From: Pristionchus mayeri
Taxonomy: Eukaryota; Nematoda; Chromadorea; Rhabditida; Neodiplogasteridae
Direction: 5' to 3'
DNA: 64,000 nucleotides
Assembly: GCA_036245805.1 (NCBI GenBank)
Contig: BTRK01000003.1
Location: 24,562,685 to 24,626,684 of the forward strand
Under the pieces are notes generated by a model that made no database searches, was not told the DNA's origin, and saw only the letters and a list, made by a program, of their open reading frames with translations. This document shows, one piece after another, positions 1-31,450 of this stretch (positions within the stretch are counted from its first letter, which is position 1; each line of letters starts with the position of its first letter). The translations under genes and the position numbers were made by a program.

Positions 1-175
1 AGATTTGGAAGATCGACCCCCCCCCCCCCTCCCTCCTTCTCCCTCCCCCCACTTTCACGCACATTCTGCACCTGCCGACGCACCCTAGTGGTGTACGATA
101 AATAAAATAAAATAAATAAAATGACCAACCCTCTTACACGTACAATTTGTACGATACAAGCGAGTTGTGAATATG
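1..175. other. Unannotated left edge
   Basis: A C-rich run, a short AATAA-type repeat and unique-looking sequence. The 9-bp word GTGAATATG at 167-175 is the left target duplication of the element that follows. No gene seen. Confidence 0.6.
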
Positions 176-2015
176 GGGATGTACTAAAGGTCGGTTGTCG
201 GTTGTCGGTTATGAGGGGTACTAAAAGTCGGATGTCGGTTGTCGGTTGGGGTACTAAAATTCGGTTGTCGGTTGTCGGTTGGGGTACTAAAATTCGGTTG
301 TCGGTTGAGATCCATATTTTAATTAGCTGTTCACAAATCAATAGTTATCATCAACTGGCCATCCAATGGTGCCCCTTGGATACATCAGATATCTCCGACG
401 TTTGAATTGAATGAGTCAGGACACGAAACTTTGCTTACAGTAATCTACGACAAAAAGTAATCTGTCAAACAAGTCTGATATGGTACCTAGGCAAATATCA
501 CTGCCAGTTGTGACTGATTATAATTTTTAATTTTTGATCCACCAGAAAACGGAGCAATGGGACAAGGGTCACGTATGATCAAAAAATGAAAAATTCCCAT
601 ATTTTTTCCTGAAGTGTCAATCCAAAGTTAGGGTGTCACGCACCAATAGCAGAGGTTGTAAGTCGATTTGTAAATAGTTCCAGAATCCCCCCTCCCATTT
701 TAGGGGCCGAAAATTTTGATATTTGAAATGAACGACTTTTACACATTTTCTGGTGTATTTTCATTCGTAGGAAACGAATATCAAGCTTAAAATTTCTGAA
801 AATGTGATTTGAAAAAGTTCTTCTCGAAAATCCGTTTTTTCCTGCTAAAACTGAGATATCCTCATACAATTCTGAATTCTGACGCCAGTCCTTCATCTAA
901 CGGCATTCAGAAAATCTAGACGGCCCTCATAAAATTCTGAAGGTCTTTGAAAATTCTAATTCCGAAATTCCGAAGATTTTCTGAAAAAAATCTGAAAAAA
1001 AATCTGAAGATCAAAAAATTCTGAGGGACCTCAGAATTTCCCGAAGATCGTCAAAAATTGCTGAAGTCTGTCAAATTTCTATGAAGGCTGTCAGATTTTT
1101 CTGAAAACCGGCTAAAAATTCTGAGTTACGTCAACATTTCCTGAAGATCGTCCGAATTTTCGTAGGTTCTCCAAAATTTGCTGAAAGGCTCGGGTGGTTG
1201 CGAGAATTTTCTGTGGACTGTCGGATATATCAGGTGTCTGTCAACATTTTCTGATATATGCCAGAATTTTCCGAAGGACTCGGATATCTCTGAGGGGGTC
1301 GCCGGAATTTTATGAGGGCCGTCTGGAATTTTATGAGGGCCGTCTCTTCTGAATGCCGTTAGATGAAGGACTGGCGTCAGAATTCAGAATTGTATGAGGA
1401 TATCTCAGTTTTAGCTGGAAAAAAAACGGATTTTCGAGAATAACTTTTTCAAATCACATTTTCAGAAATTTCAAGATTGATATTCGTTTCCTACGAATGA
1501 AAATACACCAGAAAATGTGTAAAAGTCGTTCATTTCAAATATCAAAATTTTCGGCCCCTAAAATGGGAGGAGGGATTCTGGAACTATTTACAAATCGACT
1601 TACAACCTCTGCTATTGGTGCGTGACACCCAAACTTTGGATTGACACTTCAGGAAAAAATATGGGAATTTTTCATTTTTTGATAATACGTGACCCTTGTC
1701 CCATTGCTCCGTTTTCTGGTGGATCAAAAATTAAAAATTATAATCAGTCACAACTGACTGTGATATTTGCCTAGGCATCATATCAGACTTATTTGACAGA
1801 TTACATTTTGTCGTAGATTACTGTAAGCAAAGTTTCGTGTCCTGATTCATTCAATTCAAACGTCGGAGATATCTGATGTATCCAAGGGGCACCATTGGAT
1901 GGCCAGTTGATGATAACTATTGATTTGTGAACAGCTAATTAAAATATGGATCTCAACCGACAACCGAATTTTAGTACCCCAACCGACAACCGACAACCGA
2001 CTTTTAGTACATCCC
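176..2015. mobile_element. Long-inverted-repeat (MULE-like) foldback element
   Basis: Arms at about 176-945 and 1323-2015 are reverse complements, with ends GGGATGTACTAAA and TTTAGTACATCCC. The loop (946-1322) is a degenerate run of TCTGAA-type words. GTGAATATG flanks both sides (167-175 and 2016-2024), a 9-bp duplication typical of Mutator-like elements. The left arm carries an expanded minisatellite (GGTTGTCGGTTGGGGTACTA units, about 190-310). There is no transposase, so it is non-autonomous. The superfamily is inferred from duplication length and long terminal repeats only. Confidence 0.75.
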
Positions 2016-2147
2016 GTGAATATGACCCGACGCAAAAGTCCAAACTCCTCCATTTGTTCAATTTTTCATTATTGCCTTCATGATTTTGGCCCAATGTCGA
2101 TGTTATTTGCTATGTTTCGTGAATTGTTTTAATATTTTTTGATCTAG

Positions 2148-20491
<18,344 letters not shown>

Positions 20492-20795
20492 TTGATCCAC
20501 TCCACTTAATCTTCGTTTGTTCAAAGATAACGTCTTAATATTTATAATTGTTATTGTAATATAGACTATCACAAGGATTATGTTTACTCTTCTCTGAGAA
20601 ATAAATATGTATAAGCGAATGATGTACAAGTATTTGCATAAAACAAAAGTACTATGTGAATATTTTGTTGACAATCAGAAACTACTCGATTAGGAAGCTA
20701 TCTTTACATGGGATCATTCAAGTCTAAACCGGGAGTGGAAGGAATGCATTAATGAAATTCCATGGGATGGGTACAAGAGATGCCTATATAAGGGT

Positions 20796-23700
20796 TTAGA
20801 ATATGTTGGGACTCTTGGACCAGTCGTGGTTCTTCTTCGCCTTCCAATACTCTTCCTTGAATACATGGATGAGTGAGCCAGTCTTCTCATCCTGGGTCTT
20901 CTCGAACCAGATTGGTTGTGTCTCTTCGATGTGTTCTCCCCTCTGGATGGCCTCTTCCACTTCGGCCTCTCTCACTTTCCTCTTCGCTCGTTGCTTCTCT
21001 TCCAATTCCTGCTTCTTCTCATTCGCTTCATCCCATATTCCCTTCTCCATCAGTCTCTGATCGGGTCTCAATCTCGAGTCAGTGGGGGCAACTCCCTCCT
21101 CTTCTTCATTCAACTCAATCGCGAATCGAGTGAAGTGATGCATTCGATCATTGCCCTCACTCAAATACATTAATATAAAATCATTTTCACCACAAAGACT
21201 CACTAAGGTGGATTGACAGTCCATACTCGAATGGGGGATTCCGTTTCTACTTTGGTCTTGTCTCCTTTTCCAGTGGCCTTGATCACCTATAAAAGATCCA
21301 ATATCCTATCTGTTAATGATATAAAAGTTACATATAACGCAAATATGTATATTCTTTATTAATCTGACCTTCATCATATCTATGTGATCATCCCAAGTTC
21401 CTTGCATCACGTACTTGACGTTTCCACTTGAATCTTTCACAAATCCACTCACCTACAATAGTCTGTAATCTGTTATCCCCAAACCACTTATGTATACTGC
21501 TTGTCATATTCTCCATCCCAATTTGCTCACCTTCCTTGGTGTATCTCTTCCGAAATATGAATATTGCGCGAATTTGAGGGTGCATTTATCTCCCGTTGTA
21601 TGATTGGTGATCTCCATGTCTCCATGATTATCGATCCATAGTTTTCCCACAATGATATTGTGAACGGTTGTCGTTATCTGAAATCAAGAAATTGCAACCA
21701 GCACAGAAACGGATAAAATATTTAACAATATTTCGCAAATATGCACATAAGGAGGGACAATCCGGTGCTGAGAAGCATCCTCCATTCCATTCCTCATCAT
21801 CGTTTTCGCTTGTCTCTCTAACCCCTCTTCTTACCTTTTTGTAAGTGTAGTGGTTGCCACTGGCAGGGAAGGTGACATGGGTATGTCCAATGGGGATCAC
21901 CGATAGATACTTCCCCCTGCAATGGCCCCTTCCTTTCCCCCTTCTACTCCTTTCTCACCTGAATCGGGATGTCATCGTGAAATCCTGGTACATGGTCCAT
22001 CCTCTTCCCTCTGCATGATGAGCAGCAGCTGGCGGATGATGAGACACCTCAAGACTCCCTTTCCCATCCCTCCCTCTCTCCCTCTCTTCCTTACCTGCTC
22101 CGAGACTGATCTCCATCCCAGATCCTCACTTCGATCACACTCATATGTCTCTCCCAGAAGAGGATTGAAGGGCTTCGTCGTTCGATTTCCTCCAATTCAT
22201 CCCTCCTTCTAATTAGTCTTTCGTCTAGCTAATAATATTCTTTCTTCGATAGATCAGATATATTCTGCTTTCCAATCAATCTAGGGCGAATGCGTGTTGG
22301 GAGGGGAACTCACCGGTGGTGGAATAGGAGGACACTGCGTAGCCCGCTACCCAACACATCTGCTCAAGAGGGTCCTTCTTACGAGCTGCCTCCTGGAAGA
22401 AGAGATTGGAGAGCAGAGGAGGAGATGAAGGGGGGGGAGAGGAGAGGAGGGGATGAAGGGGAGGGAGAGGAGAGGAGGGGATGAAGGGGGGGAGGAGAGG
22501 AGAGGAGGGGATGAAGGGGGGGGGGCAGAGGAGGGGATGAAGGGGGGGGGGGGAGAGCAGAGGAGGGGATGAAGGGGGGGAGGGAGAGGAGAGGACTCAC
22601 GTCTAGCAGCAGATGGGCATACTCCAGATCCTCTGTGATTCGCTGCAGAACCGAGAGAGGCTCCGAGAAATTGACCTGAAAGAGAGAGTGAGGATGAGAG
22701 ATGAAGGTGATGAAGGAGGAAGGAACTCACTGGCATCGGGATCTTACTCAATTCCTTCCCTATGCAATTCTTCATGATTGACCATAGATTGAGAGGGTGA
22801 TCGGGTCTATCGGGAATGGAGACTCGACGAGATCTGCCACTCTTCATCTGAAGAAACACCAAAATGAAGGGAGAGAATGAGACAATGCTCTCTGCCCCCC
22901 CTCCCTCCCCCTTACCTCGACTCGTGGGGAGACCATGAGAGCGTCTCGATCGGCTACTACTATCTCTGCACTGAACAACTCCTCGTCTTCCCCCGAATGA
23001 ACACTTGATGCCGTCTCTCTGCAATTACTTTAGTTATCACGCATCCGAGAGTAGACATCTTTGGCACCCCGACATGGTTACTCATTTAAAGTTACCCAAC
23101 TAGGACGATATTGACGCCCTATTGTTAATTTATTTTCTCATGGGATATATGCTGGGTGAATAAGCTGGGAAATAATATACAAAATGGGATAAACCAATAA
23201 TAACCCTTGTGGAAAGTGAGAAAGGATCAGGGTGTAGTTGCCTGATTCTGTACACTCTCTAATACTCTGCGCGTCTAACCTTAGGATCACGACTTCTTCC
23301 TTGTTGGAAAACTTTAAACGCCAATATGTATCGCTTGTGACATTCCCCTCTCCCCTCCCTCCTCTCCTCACCTCTCGTTGTAGATGTCCTCGTATGCGTC
23401 GTGGAACTCCTCTTCGTCACTGGTATACGAGTAGGAGGCTGGAAAGGGAGTCTTTCCCTGCCCTCTCTCCTCTCACTCACGAATGGTTCCTCCACTGGCT
23501 CCTTCTCTGGCAGCAGCCCTCTCTAGACTCGAGTGTTGCTTCGCCAGAGTCTCCAACTGATCCTGCAGCTGAATCCGCTGAGAGTTCTCAGAGGAAAGCG
23601 CCTAAATCCATCTAATTATTGTTCTACTTCCTCCAATTATTTTCTTCAAATGTGAAGGAATTTGTTTACAAAATGCAAGTGCAGCCATTTATTTTGCCAT

Positions 23701-26396
23701 GTAAGAAGCGAGAAAAAGATTAAGTGAGCTCACCTTCTCCAATTTCTTGATTTCCTTCTCCGAAAGAGAGGCGATTTCGTCTGCTGCTTGGACTACTGTG
23801 GCCGACGCGACCTGATATCGATTAGATTGATAGAGAAGCGGGATGAATCATCGATCAATAGTTGCCAGCCTCTTTTCCATAGAACGACACACGACAAAGA
23901 AACACTAGAAAAAGAGCACAAAAGTGCAGAGAGTGGAGAGGTGGAAAAGGGAGATTGAGATGGGAAGATGGAGGGATATTAAAAGAGTAGATGGGAAAAA
24001 GAACTCTAAACTGTGGATAAACATAGTCAAAAAATTAGAATGGGATGATGAGGTGATTGACTCCGTCTTATCGATAGACGATTCATGTGAAGAGAGTGAG
24101 AGGAAAGAGAGGGCACGATCAGAGTACCTTGAGCGAGAGAGGGAGGAGAGAGTGGGGGGAGGGGATGCGAACAGTCTGAATGGGGGAGACAGGTGCATAC
24201 TCCTTCCCGTCTCCTGGTTCCTACATCCTCACCGTGAACATGTGTATCCTCTCTCCGAGCACCTTCCTCTCCATCGTCTCTCCACTCGTTATCACATGCT
24301 CCAATTCCTTGCCCAATTTGGCTGCAATCACTCGCTCCCTCTCTCCCTCTCCTTCTTCGCTCACTTACCCAATATGCTCTGAGTGGTATGCAACTGCTGC
24401 ATCTTCATCTCGAGTGCCTTCTTCGCCCCTTCCAGAGTAATGGCCCCTCTCGATGCACCCAGAGTCTCATCCTCGTCATTGTCTGCAGGGGAGGGGGAGA
24501 TCACCGTGCAACTCAACGAGTTTCCAACCTGAATCAGCCTCCTTATTTGCTCGATGCCTCGCATATTCAAGTGCCTTCAGCCACGCTTCTCGATCCAAAT
24601 CATTTTGTGCCTGAATCACGAAATCTCGAGTATTGTAATGGTAGAGTAGGGCAAGATGGTCAAAAGGAAACCTTGAGATGGAAAGTCTGTGTGGAATGGG
24701 CGATGACGATGTTGCTGGTCACTTTGTCAGAGAGTACTCTCGCTTCGTGCAGATTGATACTCCCTCTGCACGCCTCCCCCACCTCCGATTGACTCCTGCA
24801 TCACAACCATCCCATCCGTCTCCCTCCCTCATTCCATTCACTCCGACCATCGCTCCATCCCCTTCATCTTCTGAGTCATCAATCGTCATATTGCATTTCT
24901 TTCCTTCTCTTCCTTATCTCATCGACCCAGCACGACTTCTTCCCAGTACCAACCCAAGCAAGTGATACAATCAAATATCATTACCTTTCCTAACCCACAT
25001 AAATACATTGCCACTATTTTGCGTAATCACTATGATTCTCTAGAAACGAATAGTACAATTTACATAGTCCCTCATAAAGAAGGAAGATGCGGGAAGAACA
25101 ATTAAGTGAACGAACTCTTCAAATTGAATGTGGTTGAGTTTATTTGATCTATTGGAGGGCCTCCACACACAACCCAGAGACTTCTTCGCCCCTCGTAGAC
25201 GCTTTCGAAGGTTCATCTACACATTCGGAGTTAGGGATGAAGGAGAAGATGGAAGGGGGGAGAAGATTGAATCTATATTCAAACTAGAGGATAGCAATTG
25301 GAATTACTAAAATAGTTGAAGTGAAAGAAGGAAAGAAGGAAAGAAGCGGGAGTGATCGGATAGGGAGCGAGGGAGGGAAGGGATGAAAAAGGGAAATGAC
25401 AAAGCACAGGATGGAAAGAGAAGAGGGGAGAAGATAGAGCAATCCTATCAAGAATCAATCCATATCATAATGAAAGTGAGAATGGACGAGGTAAGAAGTG
25501 GCTGGATTCTATGGTGAGATCGAGGAGAAGAGGGAGAGAGGGAGGAGAAGAGGGAGAGAGAGACGAGAATAGAGGAGAGGCAGATAAAAGAGAAGTCATA
25601 CAGGGTCAAATGGAGATAGGGGGAGACTGCAAAACATACACCATTGTTTGAATTAACGTGAGTTTCAACCAATCCATTACAACTTGGATCATTCGCGGTT
25701 CCTCATCCTCTAACAAGTTATAAACCAGTCGCATATCTGCATGAAATCTATATATACGTAATCAGCGACATAAATTCTCCGCTATCAGCTAGTCCATGGT
25801 TATTCACTCGAGAATCCTCCATCTTCCACTCACCGATAGTAGGAGAGAACAGCTCGTTTATCGAGGACGAACCACCGCTGTCGATACCCTAATAATTGTC
25901 ATATCTCAATTTTAAAAATATTTTTAAAAATAAAATATCCGAAATAGGATACTAGAAATAGGACGCATTCACTTCTTAAAGTTACCGGACGAGGACAAAA
26001 TTGACCCCCTATTTTTTGTCCTCCATCGAATAGCCGATGGCTGACTTAGTTGAGCATGAATAAACAAATATGCTAAAAATCAATAATAGCCTCAAGGGAA
26101 AGCAGGAAATGATCCGCGCTCTCTCACTTTTGCATACTCTCTCGTACACGCGACCAGATCAGGGTCAGATCAGGGTTTCGTCCTCGTCCGGTAACTTTAA
26201 GTTGGAATAATATAGTTTGTACCAAGGATATTATTCCAACTTTGTGATATATTGATATTCATGAGATTCGATTCTAAAATAGGGGAAAAATATTGATATG
26301 TGATTACAACGTACCCTTGATGTAGTTGGTCCATTTGCTCAACCATCCGCTCTTCTCGATGGTTTCGGAGTGAGTGCACGGACGTGTCAAACTCAT
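20796..26396 (-). CDS. OSBP: Oxysterol-binding protein (OSBP/ORP family)
   Basis: Coding exons in transcript order: 26315-26396, 25834-25888, 24672-24765, 24529-24610, 24369-24482, 24233-24321, 23734-23811, 23481-23601, 23372-23438, 22916-23018, 22731-22847, 22601-22675, 22314-22392, 22095-22189, 21959-22047, 21835-21916, 21531-21677, 21369-21452, 21204-21286, 20796-21159, all GT-AG and in phase. The N-terminal PH domain runs from [12 protein letters not shown] through [17 protein letters not shown] to [12 protein letters not shown] coiled-coil and acidic linker ([16 protein letters not shown]) follow. The ORD lipid-transfer domain has [32 protein letters not shown], the family signature EQVSHHPP, and [12 protein letters not shown] near the end. 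Family role: sterol/PI4P exchange at ER-Golgi contacts. About ten residues usual in the PH domain between VLSYYR and GSINL are missing, so a small exon in 24766-25833 may be overlooked. No FFAT motif was identified. Start: first in-frame ATG before the PH domain. Confidence 0.93.
22421..22600. repeat. Purine-rich minisatellite in an OSBP intron
   Basis: Repeated GGAGGGGATGAAGGGGGG-type units, 18-30 bp. Nearby OSBP introns (23900-24180, 25320-25580) are likewise purine-rich on the + strand, i.e. pyrimidine-rich in the transcript. Confidence 0.85.
23090..23313. mobile_element. TTAA-flanked MITE, copy 1 (diverged)
   Basis: Starts AGTTACCCAACTAGGACGA after TTAA (23086-23089) and ends near GGAAAACT before TTAA (23314-23317). 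Lies in the OSBP intron 23019-23371. Confidence 0.75.
25980..26196. mobile_element. TTAA-flanked MITE, copy 2
   Basis: AGTTACCGGACGAGGACAAA to the complementary TCCTCGTCCGGTAACT, each bordered by TTAA (25976-25979, 26197-26200). 217 bp, no ORF. Occupies half of OSBP intron 1. Confidence 0.9.
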
Positions 26397-28234
26397 CCCA
26401 CTCTCAAATTACTGAAATACAATTACCGATACGGAGAAGAAACATATCAATGAGTGCTTCTTCTATCGAAATGGGCAAATAATGGTTCGAATAAAACGAA
26501 GTTTGACTCGAGAAAAGAGCAGCACGCATTTAGAAAAGGAACGAACGAGTTTCACTCATTCTTATCATCCTTCCGAATCTATCTTGCCTATTGAGAGAAG
26601 GTCCGTACCAGGGAAAAGAAGGAATTAGAACAAGTGCATAGGATAGTAGAGAGAAGGGAGTCTACGAGGATGGAGGCATAGCAAAGGGTGGGAAAACGAT
26701 GAATTGACGTGGGAATAAATGACCATAATAAGACAGTGAGGGAAGGAATCACAAGATTGGTGTGTGGTCAAAACTATAGATAAGAATATTGACAGGAGGA
26801 GAAATTGTAAAAGGAAAATACTGAAGAAGAAGTACTCCGTTGCTTGACGTCCTTTCAAAAGCAGAGTACTAAGAGGCGAGAGAATAGTTGAAACGAAGAG
26901 AGTGCCAAATAGAGAAAGGAGAGAGTGGGTCAGTGACCAAGCAGAAAAGGTAACATCTACGCTTCTATCAACGGACTCAAAGGAACTAAAGAAATAACAA
27001 AGAAACAACAACCTTGAGCAAAATTCAAAAATATGCCGCAAAAAACATAAATGAAACATGGAGAATCGATAGAAAAGATGCAGTGAAACTCTTGAATTGA
27101 AAAAAATGAAAAGTCGGGAGAAGGCGGAAGAGATACTGAGAAAAGAGCAATATTCGAGAGATTGTTATATAATCAAAAGTAGTTCTCATTCCATATTTCG
27201 TTTTGATTCTCCTAACATCGAAATTTCACAGAAACACAAAAAAGCCTCTCCTTTCCTGACATTAGTAGATAAGCGTGAGAACTTATGTGCACGGTCATAG
27301 GAAAGTGGGATAAACACTCACCGTGTATCTAGCAACAGATTCACGGCTGTAACCAATAAACAAGGGTAAGAAAATTGCTAGCCAAGCATGAATACAGCAA
27401 TAGATAGCTAAATATTAGCATGAAATTAAATAGTTTTAATCTGATTCGGTCATTATGATATGAGATCATATCATGCTAGAAATTCAAAGTGATATAAAAA
27501 AAGATACATTGGATAACTGAAGGAAAGATGTATCGACCATTATCCGAATAACCATAACTACATTTGACACCTTTAATATCTCAGTAATAGCAATATTACA
27601 CATGACTTACGACTGCTATTATCAGCTAACAAAATATACACACAAAATGAACTCGCTATAGCCTATTGCTTCAAATTTATGAACTCAAGCTTGCAATACG
27701 TGGGAGGGAGCCTGTGAGGCTTTCCAGTGGAATTAATCGCAAATTGATCTTTTTTTCTCAGAATTTTCCTAGAAAAAAAGAAATAAAATATTTGCAATCA
27801 TTTTTATGCGAGACGGTGAAAGAAAAGCTACAACGATATTTTTTCAGTTATCGTATCAATGTGTGGTGAAGTTATAGTATCGAATGATTTTGATTAGTAA
27901 GCATTTTTTCGCGATTTCTCAAAACTGCCTAAAAGCCGGCTCTTGGAATTTCGAAAATTCATAAAATGCTTAAAAAATGAGCTAAAGTTTCGTTCAAAAA
28001 ACCAAAATGACCGCCTCGTTACGTATCTAGAATAACTATTATGATGACACTTTTAGTGTAGCGAAAAGTTGAAGTTTCGAAAAGTGCAATAAATCATTCT
28101 TTCGACATAATTTTTTCTCATTTTTTAGCCGTCGTGAAAAAATTAATTCCCTTGCATCCTGAGATTTTATCAGAATCGTAATCTGCTATCTTTTCTACAT
28201 CAGGAAAAAAAATTTCACGAAAATCGAAGATATA
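26397..28234. other. Intergenic region upstream of OSBP
   Basis: AT-rich, with splice-like and leader-like motifs but no exon I can defend. A 144-residue hydrophobic minus-strand ORF (26625-27059) has no recognisable family and was not called. Confidence 0.5.
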
Positions 28235-29575
28235 CAGTACCGCTCATAAGTCATGGGACACTTTTTGCTTTTATTGTAACTTTTTGCCCAGGTAAAGCAT
28301 TATTCTGGCACTAAGGTAGGATGTACCAAATCCATTGGGGATTATGCTCATGAAATTGGGGTATGACGCAATAGCCTAGTTATTGCGTAGTGATGACGCA
28401 ATCAAAGTGTACTTTTTCACAACGGCATTATTCTTACATAGATTTTTTCCTACTCGCCAAACTTTATGAGGTTGGAGATATGTCTGAGCACTACCCAGAA
28501 ACAATTTTTGAAGTTGCTGCGCGACCGCACATTTGCTGCAGCCTTGCTGCAACAACAAGGTCGCAAATTCAGAGCTCGGCTTCTGGATGGGCTAGAGACC
28601 TGTTCAAGGCATCAAAATGATCGCTATCATGAGTACATGTGATCCTGAGAATTAGAAAGCAATATCTCGAAATGTGCCCTCGGGGCATGAAAAAATCACT
28701 TTTTTATATGACCATTATTTGGACATCCATAACTTTGTAGGAAATGCAGGTAAAAATCTGATTTTTGCATAGGGATGTTCAAAATGTATCGATGTACTGA
28801 TTCCCACCTTTTTAGAGCGAGTGGACACCTTTCCTGCCCGCGGCGATAGTTTTCCGGAGGGATACTAGGGTCAGGAAACACCCTGTTTACGCACTCTCGT
28901 CGTCTGCACTTTCTCGTGGTAAATAAGGTGTTTCCCGACCCTAGTATACCTTCGGGAAACGATCGCCACAGGCAGGAAAGATATCCAATCGCTCTAAAAA
29001 GTTGGGATTCATATCTTTAATACATTGTGAACATTCCTATGCAAAAATCTGATTTTTATCTACATTCTCCACATATTTATTAATGTTCAATAAATGGTCA
29101 TGCAAAAAAAATAATTTTTTCATGCCCTGAGGGCAAATTTCGAGATATTGCTTTCTCATTCTCAGGATCATATGTACTCATGATGGCGATCATTTTGATA
29201 CCTTGAACGAATGTCAATCTCATCTAGAAGCCGAGTTCTGAATTTGCGACCCCGTTTTTGCAGCAAGGATGCAGCAAATGTGCGGTCGCGCAGCAAATTC
29301 AAAAAAATTTACTGGGTAGTCCTCGGACATATCTACAACCTCATAAAGTTTGGCGAGTAGGAAAAAATCCATGTAAGAATAATGCCGTTTTGAAAAAGTA
29401 CTCTTTGATTGCGTCATCACTACGCAAAAACTAGGCTATTGCATCATACCCCAATATCATGAGCATAATCTCCAATGGATTTGGTACATTCTACCTTAGG
29501 GCCAGAATGATGCATTTCCTGGGCAAAAAGTTACAATAAAAACAAAAAGTGTCCCATGAATTATGAGCGCTACTG
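28235..29575. mobile_element. Tc1-like palindromic element
   Basis: Ends CAGTACCGCTCATAAGTCAT and, inverted, ATTATGAGCGCTACTG, each next to TA. The GCTCATAA...GGGACA pattern is typical of Tc1-type termini. The whole 1,341 bp folds on itself about a centre near 28905, so no transposase can be encoded. A diverged half copy lies at 39490-39895. Confidence 0.82.
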
Positions 29576-29658
29576 TAGTATTCATCGATTTTTGGCCTCA
29601 CACATGGCGAACCTCGTATTTTCAAGAAAAATCGAAAATTTCATGATGTCATATTTAA

Positions 29659-29881
29659 AGTTACCGGATGAGGACGAAACCTTGATCTGACCCTGATCTC
29701 GTCGCGTGTACGAGAGAGTATGCAAAAGTGAGAGAGCGCGGGATTACGCTGATCATTTCCGGCTTTCCCTTGAGGCATTGATTTTTAGCATTTTTGTATA
29801 TTCATTCTCAACTAATTCAGCCATCGGCTATTCGATGGAGGACGAACAATAGGGGGTCAATTTTGTCATCGTCCGGAAACC
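29659..29881. mobile_element. TTAA-flanked MITE, copy 3
   Basis: TTAA at 29655-29658 and 29882-29885. Terminal AGTTACCGGATGAGGACGA and internal hairpin CCATCGGCTATTCGATGG. Confidence 0.9.
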
Positions 29882-30054
29882 TTAAGTAATTATCGCACAT
29901 GGATATCTTTTCTTTCCGTTTTCAATGTTTACTGACCTATTTATACCGATTTCCATAGAAAAAAACACTGTTTATTTAAGTGGAAATCGGTATAAATAGG
30001 ACAGTAAACATTGAAAACGGAAAGAAAAGATATCCATGTGCGATAATTACTTAA

Positions 30055-30278
30055 AGTTACCGGACGAGGACGATTCCCTGATCTGACCCTGATCTCGTCG
30101 CGTGTACGAGAGAGTATGCAAAAGTGAGAGAGCGCGGGATTACGCTGATCATTTCCGGCTTTCCTTTGAGGCATTGATTTTTAGCATTTTTGTATATCCA
30201 TTCTCAACTAATTCAGCCATCGGCTATTCGATGGAGGACAAAAAATAGGGGGGTCAATTTTGCCATCGTCCGGTAACT
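30055..30278. mobile_element. TTAA-flanked MITE, copy 4
   Basis: TTAA at 30051-30054 and 30279-30282. Same + strand orientation as copy 3, hence opposite with respect to the palindrome arm. Confidence 0.9.
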
Positions 30279-30365
30279 TTAAATATGACATCATGAAATT
30301 TTCGATTTTGCTCGAAAACACGAGGTTCGCCATGTATGAGACCAAAAATCGATGAATATTCGGCA

Positions 30366-31450
30366 CTACAGGCTGTCTTTTCCTCCAGGTTACTAGCTCC
30401 TACTCCTTCCCTGACACCAGTACTTTCCAGTTGTCACTCTCATGAGATCTCAATATCTGAACTATTCCCTACAGCAATTCGATCTCTCGCCTCTTCTTAT
30501 TCGATTGTAGTTGGAAGACTTGGAAATGTGATGAGTCCCCTCGTCCTCGGACTGGTCAAACCTCCTCCCAAACTCCTCATCCAAGTATACTTCAATTTCA
30601 GGAATTCTTCCCCAGCCTTCCCTATCTTCTCCTTTCCATTCTTTGAGCTCTCGATGTTGTGCACTATTTCATTTCAATTCCTGAAACGAAAGGCGTTCCT
30701 CTCCCTAACGAAATGCCGAAGAAGAAGGCGAACATGATTCAACCAAATATTTGATTTCGTCTTTATCATGCTCTCCATTTTGTCGTGATGACGAGTAAAT
30801 GAAAATATATATCGGCACAATAAAAAGGCAAACTATAACAACAACAAACAAATTCCCTATGAAGATGAAACCTAACATCAACTCCAATCTAACATAGGGC
30901 CGCCACTATTAAAGAATCTTCAATTGAAATCGTGTTCATAATCTTTGAGATTCGAATGACTCAGATACTCTCCACTCATCGACTGAGATGTCGCCCCTGT
31001 TATCTGAAAAAAATCCCCTTTTTACGAAAATATTCACGGCATTTCACGATTCGAATTGCCGGTTGACGATCCGACTTACAGACTCCAATTCGCACTTGGT
31101 GTATTGGGCGGTCTTTTTTAAGGCGAAAAAAGGCATATGTTTTCAGTGTACGCGATCTGCAGTGCAACACCGCCCCCAGAACATCGACATAGACCATTGG
31201 AAATATGTCGCACTGTAAAATCGCGCTGTGTTAAACATAGAAATGCTTTTTTCCACATTCAGCGACCGCCCATGAAAAAGCTACAAAACACTTCCTTTAT
31301 TAGCATAGCAATGCGTGCGTTGAAATAAGACCAAATAAATTTTTAATGTGAGAGTAGAACGCGTAGTAATCTGGTGTGCTGTGTTTAGCGTTTTAATGAT
31401 ATTGTAGCTGTTTGTCGTGATGTGCCTTACGTGATTACACAAGGCACATC
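30366..31450 (-). other. Possible exons of an unrecognised minus-strand gene
   Basis: The minus strand at about 30470-30670 is open with a plausible protein-like frame (YLDEEFGRRFDQSEDE, SNYNRIRRGER). Another short open stretch, with an acceptor, lies near 30995 (SGEYLSHSNLKDYEHDFN, stop). They could be 3' exons of CDK5RAP1 or of a separate gene together with the acidic ORFs at 32189-32850. I cannot join them confidently. Confidence 0.3.

Larger units (their letters stand above)
29581..30365. repeat. Palindrome with a MITE in each arm
   Basis: Outer arms (29581-29654, 30283-30365) and inner arms (29886-29966, 29969-30050) are mirror copies. Both arms are interrupted at the same TTAA by the MITE copies at 29659-29881 and 30055-30278. 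Confidence 0.85.

Noticed and set aside
121..405. 94-residue ORF with repeated RLSVVGWGTKI units
   Set aside because: Encoded by the arm minisatellite of the 176-2015 foldback element; the same peptide appears on the opposite strand in the other arm.
22347..23024. 225-residue proline/serine-rich minus-strand ORF
   Set aside because: Runs through OSBP exons in a wrong frame and through the GA-rich minisatellite; true OSBP exons lie in other frames.
26625..27059. 144-residue hydrophobic ORF upstream of OSBP
   Set aside because: No family resemblance, no splice or leader support; composition follows a pyrimidine-rich strand.
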